Shown here one piece after another: positions 46,526 through 59,439 of a stretch of DNA of 64,000 bases; position 1 is the first letter of the stretch, and each line of letters begins with the position of its first letter. The stretch comes from Eublepharis macularius (taxonomy: Eukaryota > Chordata > Lepidosauria > Squamata > Eublepharidae). Location of the stretch: positions 12,774,501 to 12,838,500 of the forward strand of contig NC_072798.1 of the NCBI RefSeq assembly GCF_028583425.1, written 5' to 3'. A program made the position numbers and the translations under genes. The notes below the pieces were generated by a model. The model was not told the DNA's origin and ran no database searches. It saw only the letters and a list, made by a program, of their open reading frames with translations.

Positions 46526-47460
46526 CTGAGAAAAGATAGACAATGATATAAGAGTCCTTGCTCATTGCCTTTCTGCCCACAAATGTGCCTAATTAGAAAG
46601 AAACTTCAGAAACAAGTTGCCAGCTGTGCAGGAACTTTCACATGCATGTGCGAATTAAAGTACTCTGGCATACATGTGAAAATTAAGGTACGAGGCATAA
46701 AACTTTTTACATTTCTATTCAAGAATACAAAAATTGGGAATTGCTCAGTAGAACACTCACTTTGGTGTATGTGAAAAAACTTCTTGATCTTTTACTAACC
46801 AAACTGTCCATAACATTCTAGCTTAAGTGGGCTGTAGTGCAATCCTTAGCAGAGTTACTCCAGTCTAAGACCACTGAAATCAATGGGCTTAGACTGGAGT
46901 AATTCTGCATAAGATTGAACTATTGGAGTAGTTTTTGAAAATATAATGGTTCAGAATGTCCTCTGTCCCACTCTTCCTGGCTGAATTTTCACCCAAACTT
47001 ATAAGAGAAACCCTATGAATTAAGTGAATTAAGTGACATAAAATCAGGGATGAGCTATCTAGTAGTCTACCCCCCCCCCCCCGCCACCAATGCCATGAAA
47101 TTCTGTTAATCTTATAAAAACTCTTTCCACTTTTCTTGAGATTTCTTGGATTTTTTAGACAAGGATCCTCAATTTGCTTCAATGTCCACTTTTGTTGATG
47201 TGCAGTGATAAATCAAATTTAAGCATGCAGTCATTATAACGTCCATTCCCCAATGGAAAAATAAATGCACATTTGTAGAAACTCTTCAGTTTTGTAACAG
47301 CATCTTGGCAATGAAATGGGCAATGAAACTCAGATAGGAGGGTGGTATTGTAGGGATATTTCGCCAATGAGTTGGGAACCATTGCCTCCACCATTATGTT
47401 GCTTTACATAATATTTGTTGCTTTGAATATATACTCGTATATACGGCTTGTGCTTCATGT
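46526..47460. other. KCNJ8 upstream, probably intron 1; no gene seen
   Basis: Contains a C14 run at about 47071 and short ORFs only. Confidence 0.35.
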
Positions 47461-47462
47461 TG

Positions 47463-47725
47463 TCTAATGTCAATCCTAGAATGGATTATGTTCTGTTTCA
47501 GCAATCCTTCAACCCTGTATTGGATCCTTGCTAATGCTATGTCTCTGTAAACTTGTATTCACCTACCCTATGACACTGTTTATGGAAATGTCCTTGACAC
47601 TGTATGGAAATGCCTACCCTTGTCCTTGCTACTGATTGTACTGATCTCACACTATGTAATCCGCCTTGAGTCTCAGTGAGAAAGGCGGACTATAAATGAC
47701 ATAAATAAATAAAATAAAAAATAAT
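47463..47725 (+). mobile_element. LINE 3' end, sense
   Basis: CACACTATGTAATCCGCCTT, then GTGAGAAAGGCGGACTATAA and an ATAAATAAATAAA tail; the same family as 7693 and 57930. Confidence 0.7.
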
Positions 47726-48263
47726 AAATATGATGCAAGATCTATATACTATTATCTGTAAATAATCAGAAACAGACCTTGATATCCTCTATGTACTGGG
47801 GAATAATGAAATATTGGGGAACTTCTGTATTGTGGTACCAAAATCAGTGTCTTAACGGTCACATTAATCCTACAAATCGAGAAATATAGCCAGTGATATC
47901 ATTATATTTATTTAAGGGTGGAGTGTATAAAATGCAAAAAGTAGCTTTTTCTTAAACTGGATGTTCTGAAAAACATAAACGTTCTTTGCAGCCATACTTC
48001 AAAAGCAAACTACAAACCATGTAATACCTTTTATTAGGGCCAGCTACAATGACACGACACAGTGTGCAAGTTCACATTAGGCTGGATGTTGCCAAATTAA
48101 AAAAAAAACAAATTTAAGAAGAGGCGGGAGGAGGACAAGAGACAAGTAAAGACGTTTACAGGCCTTTTCCTGCCAACCTCTCTGTACAGAATGCCAGGGG
48201 GTACTGGTGTCTTTGATGTCTGTTTGGTCTCAAGTTCCTCGGAGCAAGAAAAGCAAGATTTGA

Positions 48264-48385
48264 GGACAGACCAACAAGATTTGTAGGGTATAAGCTTTCC
48301 TAAAAATCTTGTTAGTCTTTAAGATGCTACTGGACTTGAATCTTGCTGTTCTGCAGACCAACACAACTACCCACCTGAAACTCAG
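48264..48385 (+). mobile_element. Penelope-like/LINE-like terminal repeat
   Basis: TATAAGCTTTCCTAAAAATC, TTGTTAGTCTTTAAGATGCT and GCAGACCAACACAACTACCC. Confidence 0.55.
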
Positions 48386-49094
48386 CAAGGATTAAAAAAA
48401 ATCCTTGCTGATTCAGTCATGGCTAGAAAACACTCTCCAAGCCAGATACCATCCCAGTAAAGTGGTATTTAATTCCCACCCCCCTTCAGAACAAAATGCA
48501 ACCTGATGGAAAACTTCTGTGTGACTCCACAGCTTGTTTTCAGCATTCTAAACACTCACTTTCCAAAAATGTTATCCGTCTTGCTTCCTCAACATTTCAA
48601 GCTAAACCATGGATTAAATAGGAATATCGTACTCAGTCTGAATGTTTGCTGGAGGGAGAATTATGGAGACAGAACACAGGGCTCTGCTTTAAAAAGGGCA
48701 TCGGGAAACCTCACAGGGGTTTACTCTGAGCAGAGTTACACAACGGCTTAGCTCTGAGACCTGTTTCAATAAGAGCTGTGGGACATTGAAGGAAAAAGAG
48801 CTTTTGAGCATGAGCAAAGTATTTCCCTTTAATCCCTTTCAGCAAACCCTTTTTGAGATTGGGGAAAATGTTTCCGGGGCATAGGGTGTGACTCGCTAAT
48901 GAGGTTTAACCCTCACTTGTGGACTGGCTCTATTGCTTCAAAGTTGCTTTAGCAGAATGGGAATTCATTTCAGGCACGAAAAATTCCAAGCATCTCAAAG
49001 GGAAGGCAACCAGCTGCAAACATCTGGATTGACTTTGTCAGGAGAGCAGGTAGGGAACCCACTGACAGACCGAAGAAGGAAAAGGAAAACTTAC

Positions 49095-49400
49095 TCAGAT
49101 CTCTCAGGAAAAGAAGTGCTCCATAGCAGACAGCATCACCCTGGCCAAACCCTTTGAGCATCCATAATTGCAGAATCCCCAAGACGCCACAGGCAACGGT
49201 CGTTGGTTTAGGACTCAGGTAGCTGGTCTTGTGCTCTTTGCTTTCTGCCAGAATTCCTCTGCCTCCCGGCCTCGAAGCCAGATGTGATGGTCATCAAAAT
49301 GGCAGAGACATTATTTGGAATGCCTTCATCCAGGAACTGTTCTCCAGGAAGGAGGAGGAGGAAGGAGAGAGGACTGCCTAGGGTAGAACTGTTTGGATTA
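49095..49400 (-). other. Possible non-coding first exon/promoter region of KCNJ8
   Basis: On the minus strand a strong donor CTGA/GTAAGT ends at 49095, about 2.6 kb upstream of the candidate acceptor at 46526. The preceding 300 bp contain no obvious repeat, include CCTCC-rich stretches and are somewhat GC-richer than the flanks. The position suits the untranslated first exon of KCNJ8. There is no TATA box and nothing family-specific that I can recognise, so this is a weak inference. Confidence 0.22.
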
Positions 49401-49923
49401 GGAGGAGGGTGACCCGTCAGGGCACTGGATTAGGGAAACAAAAACGACGGCAACAGTTATGGCTGTAAGAGTCTGCTGTAAGAATTCCCTCCTCCTCCTC
49501 CTCCTTAGACATACAAATCTTTACAAAGTTTTCAACATTATCTTGATGCATGGGATGGGAGGAAGAAAGGAGGGGGAGAGAGGCTGGCTGGAGTCCCAAA
49601 TTTCATTGACGCAAAGAGAGAGGGAGAGAGCGATTCTCTTTTATCCTCCGTGAACTGAAAAGAAATTCACTGATGTTTCATAGTAAAGGGACTTTGGTCT
49701 CCAAAGTCCTCTAGCCACCCTGGCTGGTTCAGGCATGGAGGGCTGACCTTAGGCCCTGCACGAGAGACACTGCTCTCTGTCTGGGGACTAGCCCGACCTC
49801 AATTGTTTCCCTCAAATGGATGTGCAACCAGATTCAAAAGACATGCTCGAGAATCCTTTGCTTTGTTGGACAGGGTCGTGTTCTTTAAGTCTTTCTTACA
49901 GCATTGCAGTTGTGCCGCAGAAT

Positions 49924-50142
49924 TAGGGGTGCCAACTCCAGGTTAGGAAATTCATGGCGATTTGGGGGCAGATCCTTGGAAGGGTGGAATTTAGGGAAGA
50001 GACATAGCTCAGCAGGGAAAGGATAACATAGAGTCCACCGTCCAAAACTGCCTTAATCTAGAGGGGAATTGATCCCTGTAATCTGGAAGTCAGTTGTAAT
50101 TCTGGGAGACCTGCCAGCCCCACCTGGGAGTTGGCAACTGTA
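49924..50142. mobile_element. hAT MITE F1, full length
   Basis: TAGGGGTGCCAACTCCAGG ... GGAGTTGGCAACTGTA, 219 bp; no exact target duplication remains. Confidence 0.78.
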
Positions 50143-51555
50143 GCCACAGGACATTCTGGGCCTATCCCAAAGGATTTCAGGACTTAATTCTAGGACAGCA
50201 CACAGCTTTACTTGCATATTAACGAATATTTTTGCCCCACGAAATCGATTTTGTAGCCCTATATTCCAGAGAGGAAGGGGGGGAAATGAATGAAGATTCT
50301 GCTTTTAGCAGTAGAAAAACTAATTGCTAAACGATGGGAAAGCAAAATATTTGGTATGACTGGTGTGGGAAATTTTAATAGCTGATTTAGCTAAGTAAAG
50401 CCGCACAAAATCCCTCTTGCGTAAGTATATTAAAAAATGGACTCCCTGACTATTGTTTGTTAGTTTAAGTAAGGAATCTGGCACATGCCTTGAAAGACAG
50501 CTGGATGGACGGATGAATGGATGGACAGATGGACAGATGGATGAATGGTTGGATATGGCCTTTTAGGCTGCAATCCTAAGGATGCTTGCTGCCAGTAAGC
50601 CCCTTTGACTAGCATGGGACCTACTTTTGAGTAGATCTGCTTATGATTGCCCCCTTATTTTTCATGAAAGTTATGCAAAATACTGTAACACTATGATACA
50701 CCGTATGTTAGCCAGTTCTTGCTTCGTTAGACTGACCTGCTGAAATTCTTAATCTCATGCAATATTACATTATATCCTGATTATCTGTTGTGAACCTGTA
50801 CAAGATTGCATCATCTGTATAATGAGGCCAGCCTTTTTCTATTACGTGCTCTTTTAACCCATCTCTTCAACTGTTTCTTGTTCAGATCAGTTCACACAGT
50901 CAGTGGTAAACGAATGGAAGTAAACGATTAAAAGTAAAGGAATGTGTAGCATTTTCTGCTCTGGGAATGTAAGTAGAATCCTCACATCATTGGATCTAGT
51001 GCTGTCGTTGTAACCATTGCCTTTCTGGATTTGCCCCCAGAGCTGGAATGAAGACCTCAAAGAGGTAGGCAATGGGCCTCAAATCCAAGGATTTCCCATT
51101 CTGCACCTCATTTATAAGCTATGCACAAGAGCACACAATTATTACTGCACTGGCTGCAGTAAATGAGAGTTGCCAGCTCTCAAAAGAGAAAATTCTGTGC
51201 ACCTGCATGGGCTCTGGGAGACCAGGAGACCGGGAGGTGGAGCCCATAGAAAACGCTCTGTTTATCAGACATGTACACCTAGTGCATGTGCTTCCATGTC
51301 CTCTGCCAACAGCCAGTAAATCCCCCATTGGCCTGTGTCCAATCCCATTTCAAAGACTTAAGAGCACTTAAGTTTTCTGGACAGGGGATGGCAGTTCTCT
51401 CATACTGTACTGTTCCTGAAGGTCCTTAAGTTTGCATAACTGCATAATTGTATAAAGGCCATGATACCAAGCCAACACTGATAAACATAACACAGTAAAG
51501 ATGACAGCTGTAGGGAACGTATCCAGGGAAAATGAATGTGCATGAATACACGGAG
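50143..51555. other. No recognisable gene; (GGAT)n at 50500..50555
   Basis: An imperfect GGATGGAC/GGATGAAT microsatellite is the only structured feature. ORFs are short and mutually overlapping. Confidence 0.35.
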
Positions 51556-51559
51556 ATTC

Positions 51560-51765
51560 CGTACCCGATTCCTGAGTCAGACCATTGATCAATCAAGGTC
51601 TGTTTGGTCCACTCAGATAAGCAGTGGCTCTCCAGGGTCTTGGGAGAAGTTTTCCACATATCCTACTACCGGATCCTTTTTAAGCTCAAGATCCCAGGGG
51701 TTGAATGAGGGACCTTTTGCATGCAAAGCAGTTGGTCTGTCCCTGAACTACGGCCCCACCACGGG
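51560..51765 (-). mobile_element. tRNA-Ala-like SINE, antisense
   Basis: TCAGACCATTGATCAATCAA, TCTCCAGGGTCTTGGGAGAA, reverse B-box region GGGGTTGAATGAGGGACC, reverse head TGAACTACGGCCCCACC. Confidence 0.75.
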
Positions 51766-52011
51766 GGCAGAAGGAATGGGATCAAAGAGCCGATACATGT
51801 TCACTTTATAAATGAAACCGGGAACCACTACTTGGATAAATGTGGAATTTGAATCACATGCTCAGCTGTACATGCACTGAATGTACCATGGGGATTTTTT
51901 CAGCACACGTATAAAGCAAAATCAAGTATACGATGTACATGGATTGTATGTGCATTCCCTGAAACTTCTGAACAGGTCTTGTGAGGATATCAGAAATCTG
52001 GGTATGTTTGT

Positions 52012-52570
52012 TTCTTTATTACATTTTTATCCCCTCCTTCCTCCCATGGTGGCGTACATGATTTTCTCATTCCCTGTTTTATCACAACAACCCTGTGAGG
52101 TAGGAGAGAGAACACCTGGCCCACAGTCACCTGTGAGTTGCATGGGGAGCAGAGATTTAAACCTGGGTTTTTGCAATCCTGGTCTGATATCCTAACTAGA
52201 GGTGGGCACAAACCGAAATACGAGCCAAAGTTAAGCACGAACAACGGCTGGTTGTTTTGTTTTGTTTTTTGGTTCATCACGGCAGACAGCCTGGTGCCAA
52301 TCAATCAGTTTCCTAGGCAACATGGGATGGACTTCCTGCAGACTGTCTGCTGGCCCGGAAGTGACCTTCTGTTGGCCTGGAAGTGATGGTTTTCTGACCT
52401 GGATGTGACGTTTTCACGAACCAAATGAACCAGTTTGCGAATCAGGGGCAGGTTCATGAAAGTTCGTGGTTCATGGTTTGTGAAATTTGATGAACCACGA
52501 ACCACATGGTTCAGTTTTTTTCCGGTTCGTGCCAATCTCTAGTCCTAACCATTACACTGCATTGGCTGTC
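52012..52570 (-). mobile_element. tRNA-SINE split by an F3 hAT MITE
   Basis: ACAACCCTGTGAGGTAGGAG ... TTTAAACCTGGGTTT ... TCCTAAC, then F3, then TCCTAACCATTACACTGC, completing the reverse SINE head. Confidence 0.75.
52197..52541. mobile_element. hAT MITE F3, complete, 8-bp TSD
   Basis: A 345-bp element TAGAGGTGGGCACAAACCG ... CGGTTCGTGCCAATCTCTA, flanked by ATCCTAAC / GTCCTAAC. Shares the GAAGTGACCTTCTG centre with 8652. Confidence 0.9.
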
Positions 52571-53500
52571 AAGTTGTATTAGACATTAAAGAAGGGAGGC
52601 AAATAGCCATTCATAATGGCAATAAAATTTATTTAATTGCTATTAACTACCATTTAACTCCTAGACTCTGGACAAAAGTCATCTCTCCCTTGTATGTAGG
52701 GTATGGAAATTAAAAACTGTAACAACTGCCTTGGTGGATTGGACCAAAGTCCAATACTTCTCTAATGCTCAGTATTCTTTCATTAATAGTAGCCAGGCAG
52801 CAGCTGCCTTCAGGAAGCTCAACACAAGATGTGATGGTGATATTGTATTTTCTGCATTTGATATTCACTGCTCCTGAATATGGCAGCTCTATTTACCTAT
52901 CCTGGTTAACAGCCCTTTGTCACAACTAAGTCCCATTTTGTTGCTTTCAGTTGGATCCAGCAAGATCTGAATTGGGCCCGATCAGCTTATTTTTATCCTG
53001 TTGGGTTTGCCAAGGATAGTACAAGGTAAACAACAGCATCTGTCCTTTTCATCTAAAGTACAACTTGTTACAGTCTGAAAGCTTGCAAAACATTTATATA
53101 AGCCATTGGTCTGATAAAAGATAACTTTACCTATCCAGCGTCTGTCCGCTGAGAGCAGCGGGAGAAATATGCTGTGGAAACCACAGAAAACAGGCACTCC
53201 AAACAGCATTTCCAAACAAAACTAATCAGTACATAGCATAGAGTTTTTGATGCCTTCTCACTGGTCTAAGTGGATGAAATATATCGTTCTGGCACCGAGC
53301 ATCTCATGCTTAATGGAAACTTACATTCCTGGAAATCTCATTCCTCCCTCTCTCCCCCTGGAGTATCAAGGTTTCTAGCATGAAGGATGCACGCTGCTGC
53401 TGCGTTATTAAACTACGTTTCAGAAAAGCACACGTCACTCACTTAAGCGACAGCCTAAAAATCTGTGAGCTGTTCTGCTAGGGCAGAATCTGACGGAGGT
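52570..53500. other. No recognisable gene or repeat
   Basis: AT-rich, short ORFs only. Confidence 0.35.
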
Positions 53501-53504
53501 AACC

Positions 53505-53610
53505 GATGAAGGGAGCTTGACTCGCAAAAACTTATGCCATGGAAATTTTATTGGTCCTTAATGTGCTACTGGTCCTTAAAGTGCTTCTTTGAGTCTTGCT
53601 CTTCTGAGCT
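53505..53610 (+). mobile_element. Penelope-like/LINE-like terminal repeat
   Basis: GATGAAGGGAGCTTGACTCG ... AAAACTTATGCCATGG ... TTGAGTCTTGCTCTTCTGA. Confidence 0.5.
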
Positions 53611-53679
53611 CTGGATCATGAGTTACTGGTGGCTACAGCACCTAAACAGAGCTTCCATTTACTTATTGAGAGTCCGAGA

Positions 53680-53825
53680 GTTTAAAGGTATCTTATAGGT
53701 CATCTAGTCCAGCCCTCTGTTCAGCATAGGAAATCTAAAACTAGAGCCTCTGTGACAGACGATTGTCCAGCCTCTGCTTAAAGGCCTACGGCAAAGGGGA
53801 ACCCAAGGTAATTGGTTCCATTGTC
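53680..53825. mobile_element. CR1-like LINE fragment
   Basis: GTCATCTAGTCCAGCCCTCT ... GATTGTCCAGCCTCTGCTTA ... GTAATTGGTTCCATTGTC are widespread reptile/bird LINE words. A short related scrap is at 59183..59222. Confidence 0.55.
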
Positions 53826-54344
53826 TCCAGAGATTCAAGATAGCAGATAAAATGCCAATTAGGCAGAAGGAAGATAATATAGCCAAAAAAATCCAACCAC
53901 TAACACATACAGTGATTGATAAGTTCATCATTACATTTTACAGGGAAAGGATAAAATCATAGATTTTCTGGTGAATCCTAGAGTATTGCATCAATGCAAT
54001 GGTACCACTTCTGGGTTTTCCATTACCCCAAATGCACCCCACCATGTCCACGCTACACCCTGTAAATAAAGTCAGGATGGGCAAAATTATATTTCATAGT
54101 TCTTGCTGTTCTTTAGGAACATTAGACCTTTTATTCATTTATTATTTTGAAATCAAACTTGATCAGCTGAAGGCAAATCCCAGCATAACATTCAAACCAC
54201 AAAGATCAATACAGGCATAGACGAAGACCCAACAAGAGCAATTATCAGGTGATGTTAACTTCATGTTAACCTTTGGGGGGGGGGGGTTCTCCCCACCATT
54301 GCACTTGGTTAATTTATTTCATTATTGTTTTCTATATTGATTTT

Positions 54345-54450
54345 AGTATTGTTGTTTTCCTGTTTTTATTGATTTCAGACTGTTCACCGCCCAGAGCCCC
54401 TGAGGATGGGCAGTATATAAATTGAAATATAAATAAATAAAATATAAATG
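54345..54450 (+). mobile_element. LINE 3' end, sense
   Basis: CACCGCCCAGAGCCCCTGAG, GGGCAGTATATAAATTGAAA and an ATAAATAAAT tail. Confidence 0.55.
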
Positions 54451-54786
54451 CCACAAAAAGCTTCAATGGCATATTTCCCCATTAAAAAGATAGGATGTTT
54501 TTCTTGTCTGATTGGCAGTTTGTCCAAATAGAAGAAAAGAGCTAAACTTTGCTTATACCAGACTGCAGGGTTCCTCGTATTGGATATTCAACAAGAAATA
54601 AAACATTGGAAATCCAATCATGGATCTTCCACTGTCTGGTTTGACCCACAACAGACAGCACGAAAAATTAGAAAAACATTGAACAGAAGGGACTATTCAA
54701 AACAAACATACAAAAATTGTATTTCTGTTAAGAATTCTTTTCCGCCGTATTAATTATTTCTGAAAGACACATTCTTTCTCACCAGG

Positions 54787-54980
54787 GCCGTTTCCAGATT
54801 GCTTACCTTCACGCGGGATGTCGCGCCTCGTTGCGGGGAAAATGCGAAATATCGCGTTTCCTCGCGCGAGTTTTGCGCGACGTCATGCAAAACTCACGCG
54901 AGGAAATGCGATATTTCGCATTTTCCCCACAACGAGGTGCGATGTCCCGCGTGAAGGTAAGCAATCTGGAAATGGTCCAG
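54787..54980. mobile_element. Palindromic CpG-rich MITE (F8-like)
   Basis: CAGGGCCGTTTCCAGATTGC pairs with GCAATCTGGAAATGGTCC. The interior GAAATATCGCGTTTCCTCGC has an inverted copy, and the centre is GCGCGACGTCATGC. Confidence 0.8.
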
Positions 54981-54984
54981 TAGG

Positions 54985-56735
54985 ATTATATACTTACATC
55001 CTTAAAGAAGAACAATCAGTTTAAAGAGGAACCCATATCAATAATCAATCATTTCCTTTTCTGTTGCAACCTAGAAATCTCCTTCAAAAGCCCTTCTTGA
55101 AGGTTCAAGTGATATCTGATAGTATCTGAATTCAGGAATTACTAGTCATCATATTAGACTTCTACATGTACTAAGCTTTATTAACATCTTTAAACCATGG
55201 TCAGAGAACTGTATGAATGCTTCTGGAATGTTTATCTTGACTGATAAAATCTTTACTGTAGATCTCTGCTCCACGGGCTTGCTGAACATGTCCTAATTTG
55301 ACCTGGAGAATTTGAGTTTAGACTGTCCTGTTATGGAAATCTGCATGGCACGGTCCCCAGTGAGTCAAAATTTGACTCTAATTATATTTTGTACATCTAG
55401 TTGGATGTGCCAAAAAGAAGAAGAAGTGGAGGGTGTGTTCTTTCTGAAACAATGTCCTGCTCTCGCAACAACCTAGATACATTCTTGTTTAATTGTCCTG
55501 TAGAAATGACTGTATCTCACTACGGCTCAAGCAAAATAGGTCACATCTCTGCTGACTTTGCCACTCCTTGTCCATCTCTTGGTCTGATCTGAATCCCATC
55601 TTGGTTTATTTCCAAAACCATGCTTGACGCCTGTGGTCTCAATTATCTTGGTAGTTACATACCACCACAGCAATTTTTCTTTCCTAGATCACTTAAACTT
55701 ACAAAGACAGTGACTTTAGATCTCCAACAAGGGACTTAATCCACGTCTCCAGGGCCCATCCAACCAAACTACTATGGCATTCCGCTTCTCTCTACCAGAG
55801 CACATTTTTGAGGAACATTAGGACAGATTCCAGACCTGTCTATCTGTCTGTCAAGCTATATATCCTTAATAACCCTGATGTTTCGAGGGATATTTGGAAT
55901 TTTTCATGATATTTGAAAGTTTTTATTTATTCCACAGTTTCTCATGGAATACCTGATGAACTCCCTGGTTTCTGTGGAACTCTGGTTGGGATGGGAAACA
56001 GTGGGTTAGAATGTCAGACTAGGATCTAGAAGACCCATTCTGAAGCCGCTCATAATCCAATACCGTAAAAACGGCTGCCTGCAGAATTCCTTTCTGATTG
56101 GTTCCTCTTTCCCTTGTGGGCTGTGAACAAAACTCAACAGGCCCATGCCCAGTTACCAAGCATGATTCATATCGATAAAAAGGTACTATGTGAACCAGCC
56201 TGTAAACTCGACACTATGCATTTGTGACTTTCTTGGATTTAGCAGTAATTCTCATGTTGGCTCCTAATTTGTAAGAGTCAAAGCCCTCTTATCTCATGAA
56301 AAATGATAATCGTAATTGCTTTAGCAAATGACAGAGAGAGTGCTAAATCTTGGCAAGGGTAAGTTTGAAAGACAAGGAAATCCTGCGAGCAATTAATTGT
56401 GGCAGTTGTTGGATGAGTTGCAGAGGACTGAATTACAGTGTGCTTTTTAGGCCAAGTCTCTTTTTAGAGTTGCTGTTAAACTGATGTTTTCTCAAAGAGA
56501 ACACAATAATCTTGTTGCCCGTTGCTTCATTCTGAGGAGGCAACTTATTGCACGTGTGCGTTCTACTTTTACTCATCAGTTTTACTTTTATTCCTCATCC
56601 TTGCCCTGCAGTTCTGGACACTGTAGTATACCTAGGTGCAGTATAATAAAAATCTTTCTGTTTTAAGAAGAAAGCTGTATGAAAGTTTCCTCTCTGCATG
56701 CTTGGACATTTGTTCATGCTCAGTTCTCTTCATGT
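54985..56735. other. No recognisable gene or repeat
   Basis: 1.75 kb of unique-looking AT-rich sequence. I checked for ABCC9-like exons on the minus strand by eye and saw none. Confidence 0.35.
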
Positions 56736-56743
56736 GCTCAGAG

Positions 56744-57254
56744 TAGGCTTGCCATTCCCCTGCCTGGGGTGGGAGATCCTCTGCTCCCACCTCCTTCCCC
56801 CATTTACCTGGCCAGGAGGGGGCGTGGCCCCGGGGTGCCCCCGGCGGTGCGGTGCACCCCTGGGCAGCGCGGCACACCCCTGTGCCCTGCTGCGGCATGC
56901 TCCCACCTGTTTTGGGCCCATGGGGGGGGGGGGAAATCAGCCATTTGGCGAGCGTGGGAATGCTCCCGGGTTGCCCTTTTACCTGTGTGATGATGTTGTC
57001 AGGTTCTGTCCTGGGCGTCACCCTGTGAGGTGCCGGCCCGCCTGACCTTGATACAGGGATGCTGTCAGGGAATATGCAGGTTCCTGCTCTGTGGACGGAA
57101 GGGGGGGGGGTCTACATCACCCTCACTCCTTCTAATTCCCCTCGCAGGCCTGCTCCACCTGACAGAGTCCTGGCTTCCTTCCCTTCCTCCTCGCCTTCTG
57201 CAGCCCCCAGACTCGTGTCCCTTCATCTTCCGTCTTCTTCCTCCTCTCAGCTTT

Positions 57255-57286
<32 letters not shown>

Positions 57287-57817
57287 AGGGTGTGGTCCTG
57301 AGCTGTCTTTGCTGCTGCTTTTCCTCCCCTGCCGGTAAGGTTGCTGGCTGGCTTGCAGGCTGACTGCCCTTGCTTTCTGAGCCTTCTCCCTTGGGGCTGT
57401 TCCCTCCCTGGTGGTCCTCACTCTCCTGGCCTGTCCCTTGGGCCTTCCACCGGAGAGTGGGGCTAGCTTCCACTTGCCCCACCTGACTCTCAGGGGCTTA
57501 GGTGCTGCTCTGCCCTCCTGAGACTGGGGCGTCTCTCTTTCTCTTTCTCCTTCTGTTGTCAGCCTGGTCTGGTCCTGAGTGTCCATTGGTGTGTCTGGTT
57601 AGCTATCCCCCAGCTGCTTCCCATCCCCTTCTTCTGGCAAGTCCGGGGGCTGGGTCCCAGACTCCGGACAGATGTCACTTCCTGGAAGTGATGTCATCAT
57701 GCATGCCGGGAGCATGCACGTACTGCACGCACGTGAGTGAAGGATCCAAAGCCGGTGCAGGGTTAGTGCCAGGCTCCCATTCTCCCACCGGGGGACTCAA
57801 GGGATCTGGCAACCCTA
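56744..57817. mobile_element. hAT MITE F2 with perfect TSD, interrupted by a solo LTR
   Basis: Ends TAGGCTTGCCATTCCCC and GATCTGGCAACCCTA, flanked by GCTCAGAG on both sides (56736..56743 and 57818..57825). Removing 56997..57670 plus one GATGT restores the F2 core GATGATGTCACTTCC. Confidence 0.88.
56997..57670. mobile_element. Solo LTR inside an F2 MITE
   Basis: A 674-bp segment starting TGTCAGGTTC and ending CTCCGGACA, with GATGT duplicated on both sides. TG...CA ends and a 5-bp duplication are LTR hallmarks. A (CT)n tract lies at about 57256..57287. No viral coding region is present. Confidence 0.8.
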
Positions 57818-57929
57818 GCTCAGAGGATTATCAGTACTAAACTGCTGGTGAAAATCAGGTAGTTGGTGGCAGGAACGAAGGACATATAACCAAGAGGAAG
57901 GAGAAGTATGCGGAATTTCCCTCTTATAC

Positions 57930-58060
57930 ACAAGCAAGCACACACAAAATCCTCGTGGTTATATAACATTACTGTCCGATTACACACTGTAATCCTCCTT
58001 GGGTCTCAGTGAGAAAGGCGGACTACAAATAATATAAATAAAAATAAATTTTAATAATAA
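57930..58060 (+). mobile_element. LINE 3' end, sense
   Basis: TGTAATCCTCCTTGGGTCTC, GAAAGGCGGACTACAAAT and an ATAAATAAAAATAA tail. Confidence 0.65.
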
Positions 58061-58544
58061 TAAGTAATAAGAATATATTCACATGGAATATGCCTCCATG
58101 GTTAGCATCCCACCCACCCAGTGAACAGTCCCACTGCTATCTGATTCTGCTGTTTTAGTACTAACACAGTCTCCTTGCCCCTGGTTGAGAATTTTAGCCT
58201 TTAGATTGAGCAGTGCAGTGGGGCAAGAGGAGTGTTGAAGGCTGACTTTCGAAAGAAAGAATATGGTGGTGGCTGCTTTCATAGGGGATGTTTTCCCACA
58301 AGGAAGGCTGGAAGTCCCAGCATAAAAGAGGAAAGTCCACATGGTGTGTTAATTCCAAGCATGACTCATGGCTTCCTGGGACTTCCCCCTTTAATCTGGA
58401 GAATAACTAAATTAGTTTTCCTTTGGTTCAAAGGGGAATCTGCAGGCTGGCTGTGCATAAAGTGTCCATCTGGACACTATTCCTTCACTGGAAATCGGAG
58501 GAGGGGTAGAGCTAAGCTCCAAGGAGCTCTAAGCTCCAAGGAGC

Positions 58545-58800
58545 TCCGTGGCACAGAGGGGTAAGCAGCAGTACTGCAGCCCAAGCTCAGCTCATGACCT
58601 GAGTTCCATCCTGGCTGAAGCCGGGTTCAAGTAGCTGGATCAAGGTTGACTCAGCCTTCCATCCTTCCAAGGTTGGCCGTCCCGTAACAAAAAGTCTGCC
58701 AAGAAAACGTTGTGATGTGACGTCCTCCCATGGATCAGTAATGACTTGGTGCTTGCACAGGGAACTAACTACCTTGACCTTGACCTTTTAGAGCTTTCAA
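58545..58800 (+). mobile_element. tRNA-derived SINE (ACA-type)
   Basis: Head GAGCTCCGTGGCACAGAGGG, B-box-like GAGTTCCATCC, body GGTTGACTCAGCCTTCCATC, and end AGTAATGACTTGGTGCTTGC. An internal deletion is visible before GCCGTCCCGTAAC. Confidence 0.78.
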
Positions 58801-59267
58801 AATTGCATGGAGGAGCTTGTTGCCATGTGCCATACTCCCCCTTTTAGATTTCAAAGGACTTTTTGCCCAACACAGGATGCAAAGGGTGCTATTAACCTTG
58901 TGTGTGTGTGTGAGGTTCCCCCCCCCCCCCCCGGCCATGTCTCTCGTTTGTACTATTAATTCCCAAAGAGACTCTTTGGTTATTGGGTTGTTTCATATCG
59001 TTTTGTATTGTTGTTGTTTCGTTTTCGTAATTCTGTTTCATTACTATTTCCCATTGGTTTGAGTGGAAGAACCTCCCCTCCCCTTCCAGGTTTTCTATCT
59101 GAACTCGGCAAAGTAGAGTGAGGGTTACAGCAGTGCCCCACTACGACCCCTACGCTGCTAGACATCAGACAAATAGAAGAGAATCATAGAATCATAGGGT
59201 TGGAAGGGACGTCTAGGATCATAAATTAAATTAAACTGAGTTTTATACCTGTATTTCGACTGTATTG

Positions 59268-59415
59268 ATTGAGATAGATCAAGATGGGTAGCCGTGTTAG
59301 TCTGTCTGGAACAGTGGAAAAGAGCAAGAATCCAGTGGCACCTATAAGACTATCAAAATTTGTGGTAGGATATGAGCTTTCGTGAGCCACATCTCACTTC
59401 TTCAGACACCTGAAG
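59268..59415 (-). mobile_element. Penelope-like terminal repeat with hammerhead-like core
   Basis: Minus strand: CTGAAGA, a GTGAG...CTCAC stem, GAAA (59405..59378), then AGTCTTATAGGTGCCACTGG and AGACTAACACGGCTACCC. Confidence 0.6.
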
Positions 59416-59439
59416 GCTAATGGAAGTGCATACCTCTGG

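Noticed and set aside
57065..57586. 173-codon minus ORF rich in Arg/Glu
   Set aside because: Lies inside a solo LTR with a (CT)n tract; no known domain.
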